A stretch of 64,000 nt of DNA from Chitinophaga eiseniae (GCF_900167135.1 NZ_FUWZ01000001.1:868001-932000); one strand, 5' to 3'. Positions 34,522 to 44,357 are shown, counted from the first letter of the stretch. Numbers and translations are program-made. The notes: generated by a model not told the origin, from the letters alone.

Positions 34522-36639
34522 ATGGCAAAGAAAAAGAATGAATTCCCTGATAAGAAGGCCGAACAGCTGGCTCCGCACACAGAAGACGGGGCTGACCAGT
34601 TCCTGACCACCGATCAGGGTGTCCGTATCAACGATAACCAGAACTCCCTGAAAGCGGGAGAAAGAGGCCCTTCTCTCCTGGAAGATTTTATTATGAGGGA
34701 AAAAATTACCCATTTTGATCACGAGCGGATACCCGAACGGATTGTACATGCCCGCGGCGCCGGCGCCCATGGCTATTTCCAGGTATATTCCCCTATGGCG
34801 GAATATACCAAAGCCGGCTTTCTCAATGACCCTGCACGGCGCACCCCGGTATTTGTAAGGTTCTCCACGGTGGCCGGTTCCCGCGGGTCTACCGACCTGG
34901 CCCGGGATGTGCGGGGCTTTGCGGTCAAGTTCTACACAGAGGAGGGCAATTATGACCTGGTGGGCAATAATATGCCGGTGTTTTTTATCCAGGATGCGGT
35001 GAAGTTCCCCGATTTCGTACATGCCGTAAAACCAGAACCACACCACGAGATGCCGCAGGCGGCCTCCGCACACGACACCTTTTGGGACTTTATATCCATC
35101 ATGCCGGAGTCCATGCATATGATCATGTGGGTAATGAGCGACCGCGCCATCCCCCGCAGCTACCGTATGATGGAAGGTTTCGGCGTACATACGTTCCGGT
35201 GGATCAACGCTGCCGGCAAGGGCTGCTTCGTAAAGTTTCACTGGAAACCCCTGCTGGGTGTACATTCCGTAGCCTGGGAGGAAGCACAGCAGATCTCCGG
35301 TAAAGACCCCGACTTCCATCGGCGGGACCTGTGGAACGCCATCGAGAGCGGGAATTTCCCCGAATACGAGCTGGGCGTTCAACTGATACCGGAAGAAGAT
35401 GAACATAAATATCCTTTCGACCTGCTGGACCCGACCAAGATCATCCCGGAAGAAATCATCCCGGTGCAACGTATCGGAAAGATGGTGCTGGACCGCAATC
35501 CGGATAATTTCTTCGCGGAAACGGAACAGGTAGCCTTCCATCCGGGACACCTGGTACCCGGCATCGACTTCACCAACGACCCGCTATTACAGGGACGACT
35601 GTTCTCTTACCTCGATACACAGCTGTCGCGCCTCGGCAGCCCCAATTTTCACGAGATACCGATCAACCGGCCGGTGGCGCCGGTCCACAACAATCAGCGT
35701 GATGGACATATGCGGCAAACCATCAACCGTGGCGGTACTGCCTATGAGCCCAATACCGTCAGCGCCGGCTGCCCGTTCCAGGCGAAGATGGCGGACGGCG
35801 GCTTCCATTCCTACACAGAACGGATCGACGGACAGAAAATACGCGGCAGAAGTAAAAGTTTCTTCGATCATTTCAGCCAGGCCACTTTGTTCTACCACAG
35901 CCAGTCACCCGCGGAACAACGGCACATCATCAACGCGCTGCGCTTTGAGCTGGGGAAAGTAACGAATACGGATATACGCATTCGTATGGTGGGACTGTTG
36001 TCCCAGGTAGACAACGGGTTGGCCGCCGCCGTGGCGGAAGGGCTCGGCGTTACCGTGCCGGCGAAGCCGGAGCAGCCGGTGAACAGAAGCATACCGGCAG
36101 ATGGTGATCCGGCGCGGTACCAGCCGCAGACGGTGCGGCAGCCGGTGGACAAATCCGACGCCCTCAGTATGGCGCACACTGTAAAGGACACTATTAGAAC
36201 CAGGCAGATCGCCTTTCTCATCGCCGATGGGGTGGACTCTTCGGCCATCACCGCCATGAAGGATGCGCTGCTAAAGGCCGGTGCACAGGTGCAGTTGGTG
36301 GCGCCGCGGCTGGGAGCCATCAAAGCGGCCAGCGGCAGCAGCTTCGAGGCAGACCAGAGCCTGCTCACGGCAGCTTCTGTGCTGTTTGACGCCGTTTATG
36401 TGCCCGGTGGCGCTGACAGCATAGCCGTGCTGCAACAACATCCGGACGCCATCCGTTTTGTCAATGAAGCCTACCGCCATTGCAAGCCGGTGGCCGTAGC
36501 CGGGGATGGGCTGCAGCTGCTCAGAGCAACGATGGTGCCGCCGGAAGAAGCGCCCGGCGTGGTGATCAGCGGACAGGTCAAGGCATTTATAGCGGCTATT
36601 GCACAGCACCGGTTCTGGGAACGGGAGCTCGCAAAGTAG
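34522..36639 (+). CDS. katE: Large-subunit monofunctional catalase (HPII/KatE type)
   Basis: The 705-residue enzyme dismutates hydrogen peroxide. The catalytic His is in [14 protein letters not shown], the Asn in [15 protein letters not shown], and the haem-ligand Tyr in [18 protein letters not shown]. The extra C-terminal DJ-1/PfpI-like domain of large catalases is present (about 560-700: [20 protein letters not shown], then [10 protein letters not shown]). The catalytic core lies at about 30-500. The final codons GCA AAG TAG are the first bases of a GCAAAG-type repeat, so the natural C-terminus may have been altered by repeat insertion; the DJ-1-like domain itself is complete. Stands alone; no peroxide regulator nearby. 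Confidence 0.96.
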   Translation: MAKKKNEFPDKKAEQLAPHTEDGADQFLTTDQGVRINDNQNSLKAGERGPSLLEDFIMREKITHFDHERIPERIVHARGAGAHGYFQVYSPMAEYTKAGFLNDPARRTPVFVRFSTVAGSRGSTDLARDVRGFAVKFYTEEGNYDLVGNNMPVFFIQDAVKFPDFVHAVKPEPHHEMPQAASAHDTFWDFISIMPESMHMIMWVMSDRAIPRSYRMMEGFGVHTFRWINAAGKGCFVKFHWKPLLGVHSVAWEEAQQISGKDPDFHRRDLWNAIESGNFPEYELGVQLIPEEDEHKYPFDLLDPTKIIPEEIIPVQRIGKMVLDRNPDNFFAETEQVAFHPGHLVPGIDFTNDPLLQGRLFSYLDTQLSRLGSPNFHEIPINRPVAPVHNNQRDGHMRQTINRGGTAYEPNTVSAGCPFQAKMADGGFHSYTERIDGQKIRGRSKSFFDHFSQATLFYHSQSPAEQRHIINALRFELGKVTNTDIRIRMVGLLSQVDNGLAAAVAEGLGVTVPAKPEQPVNRSIPADGDPARYQPQTVRQPVDKSDALSMAHTVKDTIRTRQIAFLIADGVDSSAITAMKDALLKAGAQVQLVAPRLGAIKAASGSSFEADQSLLTAASVLFDAVYVPGGADSIAVLQQHPDAIRFVNEAYRHCKPVAVAGDGLQLLRATMVPPEEAPGVVISGQVKAFIAAIAQHRFWERELAK

Positions 36640-36781
36640 CAAAGCAGCAAAGAACGCAAAGATTTTTTAAGATTAGTAAGCAGGCAAAGGAGCGAAGATC
36701 AAATCGAATTGGTCTGCGCTCCTTTGCTTGCTTTGTTTCTTATTTATTCTCTTCGCGTTCTTTGCTGCTTTGCGCCTTTGC
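36631..36781. repeat. GCAAAG-type long hairpin element, copy 2
   Basis: Arms of about 70 bp at 36631-36700 and 36711-36781 are imperfectly complementary, with strong pairing at the outer GCAAAGNNGCAAAG blocks and at the inner CAAAGGAGCG / CGCTCCTTTG blocks. It begins inside the last two codons of katE and supplies its TAG stop, and ends 23 bp before the sulfatase start. Confidence 0.85.
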
Positions 36782-36804
36782 GTGATGCGTGTATCTTTAG
36801 AGGT

Positions 36805-38349
36805 ATGAAAACAACCCTCATTGCCTGTACGCTCATAGCCACAGCTGTCAGCGTCTCTGCCCAGTTCAAAGACCCGCGGCGGACAAAGCCGAAGCCTAAT
36901 ATTATCGTCTTCCTGGTAGACGATATGGGCTGGGAAGACACTTCGGTGCCTTTCTGGGACCGGCTGACGGACAAGAATAAACGCTTTCGCACGCCCAACA
37001 TGGAGCGGCTGGCCAGAGAAGGCGTGAAGTTCACCAACGCCTACGCCACGCCGGTATGCACACCTTCGCGGGTAAGCATGATCACGGGTATGAATGCAGC
37101 GCACCATGGGGTGACCAACTGGACGTCGCCGCGTAAGGACGTTAATGCCGATGCGCCCGATAATACGCTGGACAGCGCTCCCTGGAACCAGAACGGCTTC
37201 AGCCCGGTAAAAGGAATACCGCATACCGTATATGCCACCCCGTTGCCGGCCCTGCTGAAAGGCGCCGGTTACTACACCATTCATGCCGGTAAGGCCCACT
37301 GGGGCGCTATGGGCACGCCCGGCGCCAATCCATACAATATGGGCTTCCTGGTGAATATCGCCGGTCATGCCGCAGGGCATCCGCAGAGTTATTTGTCGGA
37401 GGAAAACTATGGCAATATGCCGGGTAAGGCTACCGCCCAGGCGGTGCCCGACCTGGAAGAATATTACGGTACGGGCACCTTCCTCACGGAAGCGCTTACA
37501 CGCGAAGCGCTGAAAGCGCTGGATGAACCGGTCAGCCGAAAACAGCCTTTCTATCTCTACCTCGCACATTATGCGGTACATGTGCCTTTACAGGCAGATA
37601 AACGCTATTACCAGCATTACCTGGACATCGGGCTGGATGACGCGGAAGCAAAATATGCTTCGCTGATAGAGGGCATGGATGCCAGCCTGGGAGAGGTGAT
37701 GGACTATCTCGGCAACCGGAAAATAGCCAGCAATACTATCATCCTGTTTATGAGCGACAACGGAGGGCTAAGCCTGGCGCCGCCGAGAGGTGGCGCGCCG
37801 CACACCCAGAACCTGCCGCTGCGCGCAGGAAAAGGATCGGTATATGAAGGCGGCATCCGGGAGCCGATGCTGGTGAAATGGCCTGGCGTAACAAAGGAAG
37901 GAAGTGTGGCGTCTCAGTATGTGATGATCGAGGACTTTTTCCCTTCCATACTGGAAATGGCCGGCATACAGTTGTATGACGCTGTTCAGACAATAGACGG
38001 GAAAAGTTTTGTGCCAGTGCTGCAGGACCCGTCTGTAACGGATTCGCTACGGACGCTGGTGTGGCATTATCCGAATAAATGGATACCGGACGGAGGACCA
38101 GGCATTAATTATAAAAGTGCGCTCCGGCAGGGACGCTGGAAGGTCGTATATGATCAGCAACAGGGTACTGCTGAGTTGTATGACCTGGTAGCAGACATCG
38201 GCGAAAAACGTGATCTGGCGGCCGTTTACCCTGAAAAGACGCGGTCGTTGCTGACATCGCTGTCACAGCAGTTGCAGCGGTGGAATGCCCCCATGCCGGT
38301 GCTGAAGGCGAGTGGAAAAGCTTTGCCGTGGCCGGAAAATAAACGCTAA
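36805..38349 (+). CDS. Secreted arylsulfatase-like sulfatase
   Basis: The 514-residue protein has a signal peptide (MKTTLIACTLIATAVSVSAQ) and the sulfatase core. The metal-site aspartates are in NIIVFLVDDMGWEDT. Cys85 in ATPVCTPSRVSMITGM is the CxPSR site converted to formylglycine, which requires a maturase encoded elsewhere. Other marks are the His in HAGKAHWG, the DNGG motif in MSDNGGLSL, and a C-terminal subdomain (about 400-510). Family S1; substrate sulfate ester unknown. ATG 36805 is chosen because longer frames read through the repeat element. No SusCD pair flanks it, so a glycan locus is not evident. Confidence 0.93.
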   Translation: MKTTLIACTLIATAVSVSAQFKDPRRTKPKPNIIVFLVDDMGWEDTSVPFWDRLTDKNKRFRTPNMERLAREGVKFTNAYATPVCTPSRVSMITGMNAAHHGVTNWTSPRKDVNADAPDNTLDSAPWNQNGFSPVKGIPHTVYATPLPALLKGAGYYTIHAGKAHWGAMGTPGANPYNMGFLVNIAGHAAGHPQSYLSEENYGNMPGKATAQAVPDLEEYYGTGTFLTEALTREALKALDEPVSRKQPFYLYLAHYAVHVPLQADKRYYQHYLDIGLDDAEAKYASLIEGMDASLGEVMDYLGNRKIASNTIILFMSDNGGLSLAPPRGGAPHTQNLPLRAGKGSVYEGGIREPMLVKWPGVTKEGSVASQYVMIEDFFPSILEMAGIQLYDAVQTIDGKSFVPVLQDPSVTDSLRTLVWHYPNKWIPDGGPGINYKSALRQGRWKVVYDQQQGTAELYDLVADIGEKRDLAAVYPEKTRSLLTSLSQQLQRWNAPMPVLKASGKALPWPENKR

Positions 38350-38389
38350 CCTTGAGGAAAGTAACGAACTTTTTTAAAATCCGGTGTTG

Positions 38390-38397
38390 TACCTTTG
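38390..38397 (+). promoter_or_regulatory. Putative -7 box for a candidate small RNA
   Basis: TACCTTTG matches the -7 consensus exactly and lies 41 bp after the sulfatase stop, with no protein gene downstream on this strand. A -33 TTG at the usual spacing is lacking. Confidence 0.45.
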
Positions 38398-38402
38398 TGG
38401 CT

Positions 38403-38505
38403 TGTTACTAACAGTGTAACAGTTGTAGGTTATATGGTGACTGGAATAATCTTATCCGAGTCTCGATAGAAGAGGCTATCCCTGATAACGGATAGCCTCT
38501 TTTAT
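38403..38505 (+). ncRNA. Candidate free-standing small RNA of about 100 nt
   Basis: A -7 box at 38390-38397 would start transcription near 38403. The region opens with a hairpin (TGTTAC at 38403-38408 with GTAACA at 38416-38421). It closes with a textbook terminator: AGAGGCTATCC at 38471-38481 pairs with GGATAGCCTCT at 38490-38500, followed by TTTATT. No open frame of note lies between. The alternative is simply a sulfatase terminator with a chance -7 match upstream. I do not recognise a known RNA family. Confidence 0.45.
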
Positions 38506-38551
38506 TCATGCCCCTTATCAGGGTTGAAAATTCTCCTTAATCCATCCCCGT

Positions 38552-38971
38552 TTATTTATTTTCTCCTGCGTCTTTTTTCTTTTTGTCTTTGTCATGATGC
38601 TGTGCATTCATGGCTTTGAGTTTGGCCTGTTGGTCCGGTGTCAGGATGGCCTGGAATTGTTGTTTGCGGTAAGCAGAAATTTCTTTTTTACCTGGACCGC
38701 CTTTCTGGCCGGCTGCTTTCAGCGAGTCTTTACGACGGATGCATTCTGTGTTGACCGCCAGAATTTTTTTGTATTGATCATCTGTCAGGTTCAATTTTGT
38801 TTTCAGCTCGTCGGCGTACTGTGCGGCGCGTTGTTCCGGTGCGGCTTTGGGAGCTTTGGCGGTTTTAGCCGGCGCCTGCTGGGCCGGAGCGGGCGCAGTA
38901 GTGGGAGCGTTCTGCGCGAAGGCAGGAGATACGGCCAGCATAATAGCGATAGCGGCGATTAACTTTTTCAT
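38552..38971 (-). CDS. Small exported Spy/CpxP-like protein
   Basis: The 139-residue protein has a signal peptide (MKKLIAAIAIMLAVSPAFAQ), a low-complexity Ala/Pro/Lys linker (about 22-48) and a helical domain (about 50-120). The helical domain carries two LTxxQ-like turns: LKTKLNLTDDQYKKILAV and FQAILTPDQQAKLKAM, as in the Spy/CpxP and LTXXQ family of periplasmic chaperone or metal-stress proteins. The C-terminus is lysine rich. Function in Bacteroidota is untested. The upstream in-frame ATGs at 39025 and 39016 are rejected because the signal peptide starts at 38971. Confidence 0.75.
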   Translation of the reverse strand: MKKLIAAIAIMLAVSPAFAQNAPTTAPAPAQQAPAKTAKAPKAAPEQRAAQYADELKTKLNLTDDQYKKILAVNTECIRRKDSLKAAGQKGGPGKKEISAYRKQQFQAILTPDQQAKLKAMNAQHHDKDKKKKDAGENK

Positions 38972-39078
38972 GTGTTTTAAAGTTTTGTATGCGGGGTAAT
39001 TCAATTTCCTTGCCATGTGGTCCAAACATGACCGGGAAGGACTTAAAATTTCCTTAAAACATGCCCGGGCGGGGTGGT

Positions 39079-39963
39079 TTAACTGACTTTGATTTTTTTA
39101 CGATAGGCAGAAGGGGAGAGGCCGGTGACCTGTTTAAACAGGCGGGTGAAGTAGGAGGCGGATTGATAGTTGAGTTCAAAGGCAATGCCGGCGATATCGC
39201 GGGCAGGGTCCTGGAGGAGGATCTGGCTGTGCAGGATGCTGATTTCATTGATCCATTGTTTGGGTGGTTTGCCGGTAGCCTCTTTTACACATTTATTCAG
39301 ATAGTTTTCGGAGATATTGAGTTGCCGGGCATAGTACTCCACCGTTTTTTCGCGCAGATGATGCCGTTGTACTTTTTCGCGGAAGCGCAGGGAGATGTCG
39401 AGGCTGCGGTTGAGCGCCACGGGGCGGGGCGATTCGTGCAGCAGGATTTTGTTGAGTAAAGCGCGGAACAGCGGTACGCATATTTCCATGGAGCCGTTGA
39501 CGAGGCTGAGTTCTTCTTCCAGCAGCACGCTGAGGTGGGCCAGCCATTTCACGGCTTTGGCCGGCAGGGTGACGAAGGGGGTGGCAAAGAAGAAGTTAAG
39601 GAGGTTATTGTTGAGCGACAGCCGGTTGATGATTTCATTTTCATAGACAATAAAAAATCCGGTAGCATCCGGCGATATTTCCAATGTTGCGGTGATACTG
39701 CCTTGTTTGATGAGCAGCACGGAATTGGCTTCCAGTTTATAGGAAGATACTTCGAGTTGTTGTACGATGGCGCCTTTGGTAACAAAGAGGAGAAAGTTGA
39801 ACGAGGTGCGGTACGGTGGCACCGGTATGACGATGTTGCGCAGGTAGTTTTCGATGCGGTACACCTGTAGCTGTGCATCGTTGAACAGCACCTGCCTGGA
39901 TACGCCCGGGAGGAAGGATTTCTTATATTCAAAGTTGGTAAATAGTTTGACAGATGATTTCAT
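39079..39963 (-). CDS. AraC family transcriptional regulator
   Basis: The 294-residue protein has a cupin-like N-terminal domain (about 20-170: SFNFLLFVTKGAIVQQLEVS) and a C-terminal AraC DNA-binding domain (about 195-292). The latter shows YYARQLNISENYLNKCVKEA and GIAFELNYQSASYFTRLFKQ. It is divergent from a small exported protein of unknown function, and the 90-bp shared region could hold its operator, although none is obvious. Target and ligand unknown. Confidence 0.92.
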   Translation of the reverse strand: MKSSVKLFTNFEYKKSFLPGVSRQVLFNDAQLQVYRIENYLRNIVIPVPPYRTSFNFLLFVTKGAIVQQLEVSSYKLEANSVLLIKQGSITATLEISPDATGFFIVYENEIINRLSLNNNLLNFFFATPFVTLPAKAVKWLAHLSVLLEEELSLVNGSMEICVPLFRALLNKILLHESPRPVALNRSLDISLRFREKVQRHHLREKTVEYYARQLNISENYLNKCVKEATGKPPKQWINEISILHSQILLQDPARDIAGIAFELNYQSASYFTRLFKQVTGLSPSAYRKKIKVS

Positions 39964-40053
39964 ATCCGTCGTTAAAGGTAGCGTGATTTGTGAAAAAAAA
40001 TGCGGGATTTGTGCTATTCACCGTTTGTTTTTACGTCTACCTTGCATCCTGAA

Positions 40054-40461
40054 ATGAAAGCCATCGTTCGGTACATATTGTTTCTGTTTTTCCTGATTGG
40101 ATTTACCTTTACGGGCCACAACAAAACTCCTTTATTGTCAGCCAGGGCCAGTCACCAATCATATGATGCGGGAAAAAGTTGTTCGGATACCTTGTTGTCA
40201 ACAAAAGACCATCGCGATTTTTTGCAGTTGTTTTCTTTTGTGGACGGCGAGCGTACGGATGACGAGAGCGATGTTTTACGTGGTCCCCAATTACAACGAT
40301 TTACGATTCTTTTTGCTGCTTATTACCAGTCTTTATTCCTGGCGACAGATAATGCTTTGCTGGTAGGGCCTGACCGTTTTGTGCATCCTGATGCCGCTGT
40401 GAAGCCGGTTCCCCGTTTTATCCTGTTCCATACCCTTATTATTCCTGCTCACCTGGCGTAA
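40054..40461 (+). CDS. Small exported protein of unknown function
   Basis: The 135-residue product begins with a clear hydrophobic signal or membrane segment (MKAIVRYILFLFFLIGFTFT). The remainder is a mixed soluble region with several His and Asp residues (SHQSYDAGKSCSDTLLSTKD) and a second hydrophobic stretch (FTILFAAYYQSLFLATDN). No family is recognised. It precedes the urease operon by about 245 bp in the same direction and is divergent from the AraC gene. A link to either is speculative. The longer frame start at 40000 is rejected in favour of the ATG that opens the signal segment. Confidence 0.5.
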   Translation: MKAIVRYILFLFFLIGFTFTGHNKTPLLSARASHQSYDAGKSCSDTLLSTKDHRDFLQLFSFVDGERTDDESDVLRGPQLQRFTILFAAYYQSLFLATDNALLVGPDRFVHPDAAVKPVPRFILFHTLIIPAHLA

Positions 40462-40482
40462 TCTGCCTCCTTCTCTTTTTCT

Positions 40483-40566
40483 GTTTATTCGATTTACAGG
40501 GTTCCTGCCTTGTTGTTCGATTGACGTAGCTCTTACCTTGTTGTTCGACTTACAGGGTTCCTGCTT
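40483..40566 (+). repeat. Three tandem copies of a degenerate 28-bp repeat upstream of ureA
   Basis: The unit is TTGTTCGACTTACAGGG followed by TTCCTGCCT. TTACAGGGTTCCTGC occurs exactly at 40494-40508 and 40550-40564, and CCTTGTTGTTCGA exactly at 40508-40520 and 40536-40548, giving a 28-bp period. The middle copy is diverged. It lies 140-220 bp upstream of ureA. Confidence 0.7.
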
Positions 40567-40624
40567 CGCCGGAAACGTACGTCCTAACGGGCTTACAGAT
40601 GCTGTAAATTAATATATGAAAAAG

Positions 40625-40658
40625 AGTCGAAATATTATTATTTTTTCTTTCTTCGACT
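40625..40658. promoter_or_regulatory. Inverted repeat before ureA, possible operator or leader hairpin
   Basis: AGTCGAA at 40625-40631 and TTCGACT at 40652-40658 are perfect 7-bp inverted arms with a 20-bp AT-rich spacer, 48 bp before the ureA start. A smaller dyad ATGATTTTAATCAT lies at about 40677-40690. It does not match the NikR consensus known to me. Confidence 0.45.
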
Positions 40659-40705
40659 GAAATCGAGATAAAAATCATGATTTTAATCATATTAAAATAA
40701 ATTAT

Positions 40706-41008
40706 ATGCATTTAACACCACGCGAAACGGAAAAGCTATTGCTTCACCTGGCCGGAGAACTGGCTGCCAAACGCAAAGCCCGTGGACTGAAGCTCAATTA
40801 TCCGGAGGCGATCGCCCTGATCAGCAGCGAGCTGCTGGAAGCAGCAAGGGATGGCAGATCGGTCGCTGACCTGATGCAATACGGCGCCACCATCCTCACC
40901 CGGGAAGACGTCATGGAAGGCATTCCTGAAATGATCCACGACGTACAGATAGAAGCCACCTTCCCGGACGGCACCAAACTCGTTACCGTTCACCATCCCA
41001 TCCGCTAA
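40706..41008 (+). CDS. ureA: Urease gamma subunit
   Basis: The 100-residue protein is a full-length Ure[21 protein letters not shown], then [20 protein letters not shown] and [20 protein letters not shown]. It is the small structural subunit of the urease trimer with UreB and UreC, which hydrolyses urea to ammonia and carbamate in the cytoplasm. It opens the operon, and 18 bp separate it from ureB. The 245 bp upstream contain 28-bp repeats and an inverted repeat but no clear -7 box. Confidence 0.98.
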   Translation: MHLTPRETEKLLLHLAGELAAKRKARGLKLNYPEAIALISSELLEAARDGRSVADLMQYGATILTREDVMEGIPEMIHDVQIEATFPDGTKLVTVHHPIR

Positions 41009-41026
41009 CCAGTAAAATCACTGAAC

Positions 41027-41401
41027 ATGATACCCGGAGAGTACTTTCTCGCCAACGGCGACATCCACTGCAACGAAGGCCGTCAGACGGTCACCATAAA
41101 AGTGATCAACACCGCCGACAGGCCCGTGCAGATCGGTTCGCACTACCATTTTTTTGAAGTCAATCGCCAGATGAGCTTCGACAGGGCCAAAGCCTTCGGT
41201 AAAAGACTCAACATCCCCGCCGGCACCGCCGTGCGCTTTGAGCCAGGAGAAGAAAAAGAAGTACAGCTGGTAGAACTGGGCGGCGCCCGCCGTGCCTTCG
41301 GCCTTAATCACCTGGTCAACGGCGATACCACCCTCGAATCCAGCAGGGAAAAAGCCATGGCAAAACTCGCAGCTTCCAACTTCAAAAACCAGCAATCATG
41401 A
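41027..41401 (+). CDS. ureB: Urease beta subunit
   Basis: The 124-residue UreB shows the family start [20 protein letters not shown], the core [20 protein letters not shown], and [20 protein letters not shown]. It packs against UreA and UreC in the trimeric enzyme. Its length is normal, with a short extra C-terminal tail ([18 protein letters not shown]). Its stop overlaps the ureC start by 4 bp (ATGA), implying translational coupling. Confidence 0.98.
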   Translation: MIPGEYFLANGDIHCNEGRQTVTIKVINTADRPVQIGSHYHFFEVNRQMSFDRAKAFGKRLNIPAGTAVRFEPGEEKEVQLVELGGARRAFGLNHLVNGDTTLESSREKAMAKLAASNFKNQQS

Positions 41402-43119
41402 GCCTGATCATCAACAGAGAACAATATGTGAACATGTACGGTCCGACCACCGGCGACAAAGTTCGTTTAGGCGATACCGATATCATCATCGAAATAGAAA
41501 AAGACTTTAACCACTACGGCGACGAAAGTAAATTCGGCGGCGGTAAAACCGTTCGCGACGGCATGGCCCAGTCCAGCACCGCTACCCGCGACCAGGGCGT
41601 ACTGGACATGGTGATCACCAATGTGATGCTCATCGACCACTGGGGTATCGTAAAAGGAGACCTCGGCATCAGGGACGGGAAAATCGTAGGCTTTGGCCAG
41701 GCCGGCAACCCCGACACGATGGACGGCGTAGACCGTAACATGGTGATCGGCGCCTCCACGGAAGTACACGGCGGCAACGGCCTCATTGCCACTGCCGGCG
41801 GTATCGACACCCATATTCACTTCATCAGCCCGCAACAGATTGAAACCGCTCTGTTCAGCGGCATCACCACCATGATCGGAGGTGGTACCGGTCCGGCAGA
41901 CGGCACCAACGCCACCACTGTCACCCCCGGTAAATGGTACATCGCTAAAATGCTGCAGGCGGCCGACGACTTTCCCATGAACCTTGGCTTCTTCGGAAAA
42001 GGCAACTGCTCCACCGAAGCGCCGATCGCCGAACAGGTGGAGGCCGGTGCCCTCGGCGTAAAAATTCACGAAGACTGGGGCGCTACGCCAGCGGTGATAG
42101 ACGCTGCCCTCAATGTGGCCGACAAATACGATGTGCAGGTAGCCATCCATACCGACACGCTCAACGAAGCCGGTTTCCTGGAAGATACCATCAACGCCAT
42201 CAACGGCCGCGTCATACACACCTTCCACACAGAAGGCGCAGGCGGCGGCCACGCACCGGATATCATCAAGGCTGCCATGTATCCCAACGTGCTGCCCGCC
42301 TCCACAAACCCTACCCGGCCCTATACCGTCAACACCATCGACGAACACCTCGATATGCTGATGGTATGCCACCACCTGAGCAAAAGCATCCCGGAAGACG
42401 TAGCCTTCGCCGACTCCCGTATCCGCCCCGAAACCATCGCCGCGGAAGATATCCTGCACGATATGGGCGTATTCAGCATCATGAGCTCAGACTCACAGGC
42501 AATGGGACGTGTAGGCGAGGTCGTTACCCGCACCTGGCAAACCGCCGACAAAATGAAAAAACAACGCGGCTTCCTCGAAGAAGATGCTACCGCACAAAGC
42601 GACAACTTCCGCGCTAAACGTTACGTGGCCAAATATACCATCAACCCGGCCATTGCACATGGCATCGACGAACACGTAGGTTCTGTTGAACCCGGCAAAA
42701 TCGCCGACATCGTGCTGTGGAAGCCCGCCCTCTTCGGCGCCAAACCGGAAATGATCATCAAAGGCGGTATGATCATCGCTGCCAAAATGGGCGATCCCAA
42801 CGCGTCGATCCCCACACCGCAGCCGGTGATCCTCCGTACCATGTTCGGCGCCCACGGCCGCGCCATGCATCAGACCTGCGCCACCTTCGTGTCCAAAGCA
42901 TCCCTCGAAAAAGGAATCGTGGAAGAATACGGCCTGCAAAAAATGGTGCTGCCCGTATCCGGCTGCCGTAACATCTCCAAAAGAGACCTGATACACAACG
43001 ATAAAACACCGGAGATCACCGTCAACCCCGAAAACTACGAAGTGCGGGTAGATGGCGTGCATATCACCTGTGAACCGGTAGATACCGTGCCGCTGGCACA
43101 GCGGTACTTCCTGTTCTGA
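41398..43119 (+). CDS. ureC: Urease alpha (catalytic) subunit
   Basis: The 573-residue UreC carries all nickel-site features. The HxH pair is in [14 protein letters not shown]. The lysine carbamylated to bridge the two nickel ions is in [12 protein letters not shown]. Further His ligands are in [12 protein letters not shown] and [15 protein letters not shown]. The mobile flap is [20 protein letters not shown], and the aspartate ligand lies in [15 protein letters not shown]. The sequence is complete with no frame damage, so an active enzyme is expected once metallated by UreEFGD. Confidence 0.99.
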   Translation: MSLIINREQYVNMYGPTTGDKVRLGDTDIIIEIEKDFNHYGDESKFGGGKTVRDGMAQSSTATRDQGVLDMVITNVMLIDHWGIVKGDLGIRDGKIVGFGQAGNPDTMDGVDRNMVIGASTEVHGGNGLIATAGGIDTHIHFISPQQIETALFSGITTMIGGGTGPADGTNATTVTPGKWYIAKMLQAADDFPMNLGFFGKGNCSTEAPIAEQVEAGALGVKIHEDWGATPAVIDAALNVADKYDVQVAIHTDTLNEAGFLEDTINAINGRVIHTFHTEGAGGGHAPDIIKAAMYPNVLPASTNPTRPYTVNTIDEHLDMLMVCHHLSKSIPEDVAFADSRIRPETIAAEDILHDMGVFSIMSSDSQAMGRVGEVVTRTWQTADKMKKQRGFLEEDATAQSDNFRAKRYVAKYTINPAIAHGIDEHVGSVEPGKIADIVLWKPALFGAKPEMIIKGGMIIAAKMGDPNASIPTPQPVILRTMFGAHGRAMHQTCATFVSKASLEKGIVEEYGLQKMVLPVSGCRNISKRDLIHNDKTPEITVNPENYEVRVDGVHITCEPVDTVPLAQRYFLF

Positions 43120-43131
43120 AAAAAGTACATC

Positions 43132-43644
43132 ATGATTATTGATAAAATTATCGGTAATACCGGCACTATGTCCCTGGAAAGCCGCGCCACTGATCCCCTG
43201 CTGCTGGAGTGGTTTGAAACCACCAAACGCATTCAGCGCAAACACACGCAGCAGGGCATGGAGATAGCCATCCGCTTCCTGAAGGAAGGACAGCGCCTGC
43301 GTATCGGCGACATCCTCTATATGGACGACACCCGGGCGGTAGTTGTAGACATTATTCCCAGCGACGCGATCGTGGTCACCCCGCGGTCGCTGCTGGAAAT
43401 GGGCAGCGTATGTTATGAGATCGGCAATAAACACCTGCCCATGTTCATCCAGGACGACCAGGTGCTGTTGCCCTTTGAAGAGCCCATCTACCGCTGGCTG
43501 ACAGCTGCCGGGTACCAAACCGAAAAAGCGCATACCAAACTGACCAACCTGCTCAACGCCAATGTGCAACCACATACGCATGGCAACAGTAGCGGTAGTT
43601 CCCTTTTCTCAAAAATCATGAGCCTTGCAGCAAAAGAACGATAA
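43132..43644 (+). CDS. ureE: Urease accessory protein UreE (nickel metallochaperone)
   Basis: The 170-residue UreE has an N-terminal peptide-binding domain (about 1-75: MIIDKIIGNTGTMSLESRA) and a C-terminal metal-binding domain (about 76-145: DAIVVTPRSLLEMGSVCYEI, then GNKHLPMFIQDDQVLLPFEE). The conserved interface histidine lies in GNKHLPMF. The tail has only a few histidines (NVQPHTHGNSSG), not the long His-rich tail of Klebsiella UreE, so nickel storage capacity is modest. It delivers nickel to UreG. Its last 20 bases overlap the ureF start. Confidence 0.96.
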   Translation: MIIDKIIGNTGTMSLESRATDPLLLEWFETTKRIQRKHTQQGMEIAIRFLKEGQRLRIGDILYMDDTRAVVVDIIPSDAIVVTPRSLLEMGSVCYEIGNKHLPMFIQDDQVLLPFEEPIYRWLTAAGYQTEKAHTKLTNLLNANVQPHTHGNSSGSSLFSKIMSLAAKER

Positions 43645-44338
43645 CATCACCACCGCGCATTTCCTCGGCAGTCTCCTGCATCTCAGCGATCCTACGCTGC
43701 CCATCGGCGGCTACACCCATTCCAACGGGCTGGAGACCTACGTGCAGCTGGGACTGGTGAACAACGTGTCTTCTGCGGAAATGTTTGTGCAGCATATGCT
43801 GACCAACAACCTGCAATACAACGACGCCGCTTTTGTTTGCCTGGCTTATAACGCTGCAGCGGCAAACGATCTTACTGCCTTGCTGGCACTGGATGAAGAA
43901 GCTGCGGCACTCAAGCTGCCCAGAGAGATACGGCAGGCCAGCCAGAAACTGGGCGTGCGGCTGATGAAGATCTTCAGCCGGCAACAAACCTATGCGCTGG
44001 CGCAGCAGTACGAAGCGGCCACCCTCGCTAAAAAAGCCGAAGGGCACTACAGCATCGCCTACGGGCTTTACGCTTGCCTGAAGGGCGTGCCGCTGCCCGA
44101 AGCGTTGTACGCTTTTTATTACAATGCGGCGGTGGGCATGGTGACCAATGCCGTGAAACTGGTGCCGCTGGGGCAACTGGACGGACAGGATGTGCTGTTT
44201 CGTATGCAGTCCGTTATTCAATCGCTGGTGGGCGCCACCATGGCGCTGGACCGCGAACTGGTAGGTGTGTGCAACATCGGCTTCGATATCCGCTGTATGC
44301 AGCATGAGCAGCTGTATTCCAGGCTTTATATGTCTTAA
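43625..44338 (+). CDS. ureF: Urease accessory protein UreF, TTG start
   Basis: The 237-residue UreF is all-helical and shows [20 protein letters not shown] near the N-terminus and [20 protein letters not shown] and [17 protein letters not shown] near the end. It bridges UreG and UreD in the activation complex and gates nickel transfer. The frame has an in-frame stop (TGA at 43619) two codons before TTG 43625 and no ATG before residue 50, so TTG 43625 is the only sensible start. It overlaps the ureE end by 20 bp, consistent with coupled translation. Confidence 0.95.
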   Translation: MQQKNDNITTAHFLGSLLHLSDPTLPIGGYTHSNGLETYVQLGLVNNVSSAEMFVQHMLTNNLQYNDAAFVCLAYNAAAANDLTALLALDEEAAALKLPREIRQASQKLGVRLMKIFSRQQTYALAQQYEAATLAKKAEGHYSIAYGLYACLKGVPLPEALYAFYYNAAVGMVTNAVKLVPLGQLDGQDVLFRMQSVIQSLVGATMALDRELVGVCNIGFDIRCMQHEQLYSRLYMS

Positions 44339-44357
44339 CCAACAACAAAAAAAGATT

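Noticed and set aside
36709-36804. N-terminal extension of the sulfatase reading frame
   Set aside because: The extra codons lie in the GCAAAG repeat element; the signal peptide begins at ATG 36805.
40483-40566. 28-bp repeats considered as a CRISPR array
   Set aside because: Only three degenerate copies, back-to-back without spacers, and no cas genes in the window.
41467-43581. Long leftward frames opposite ureC and ureE
   Set aside because: Shadows of urease genes; glycine- and valine-rich composition with no domain.
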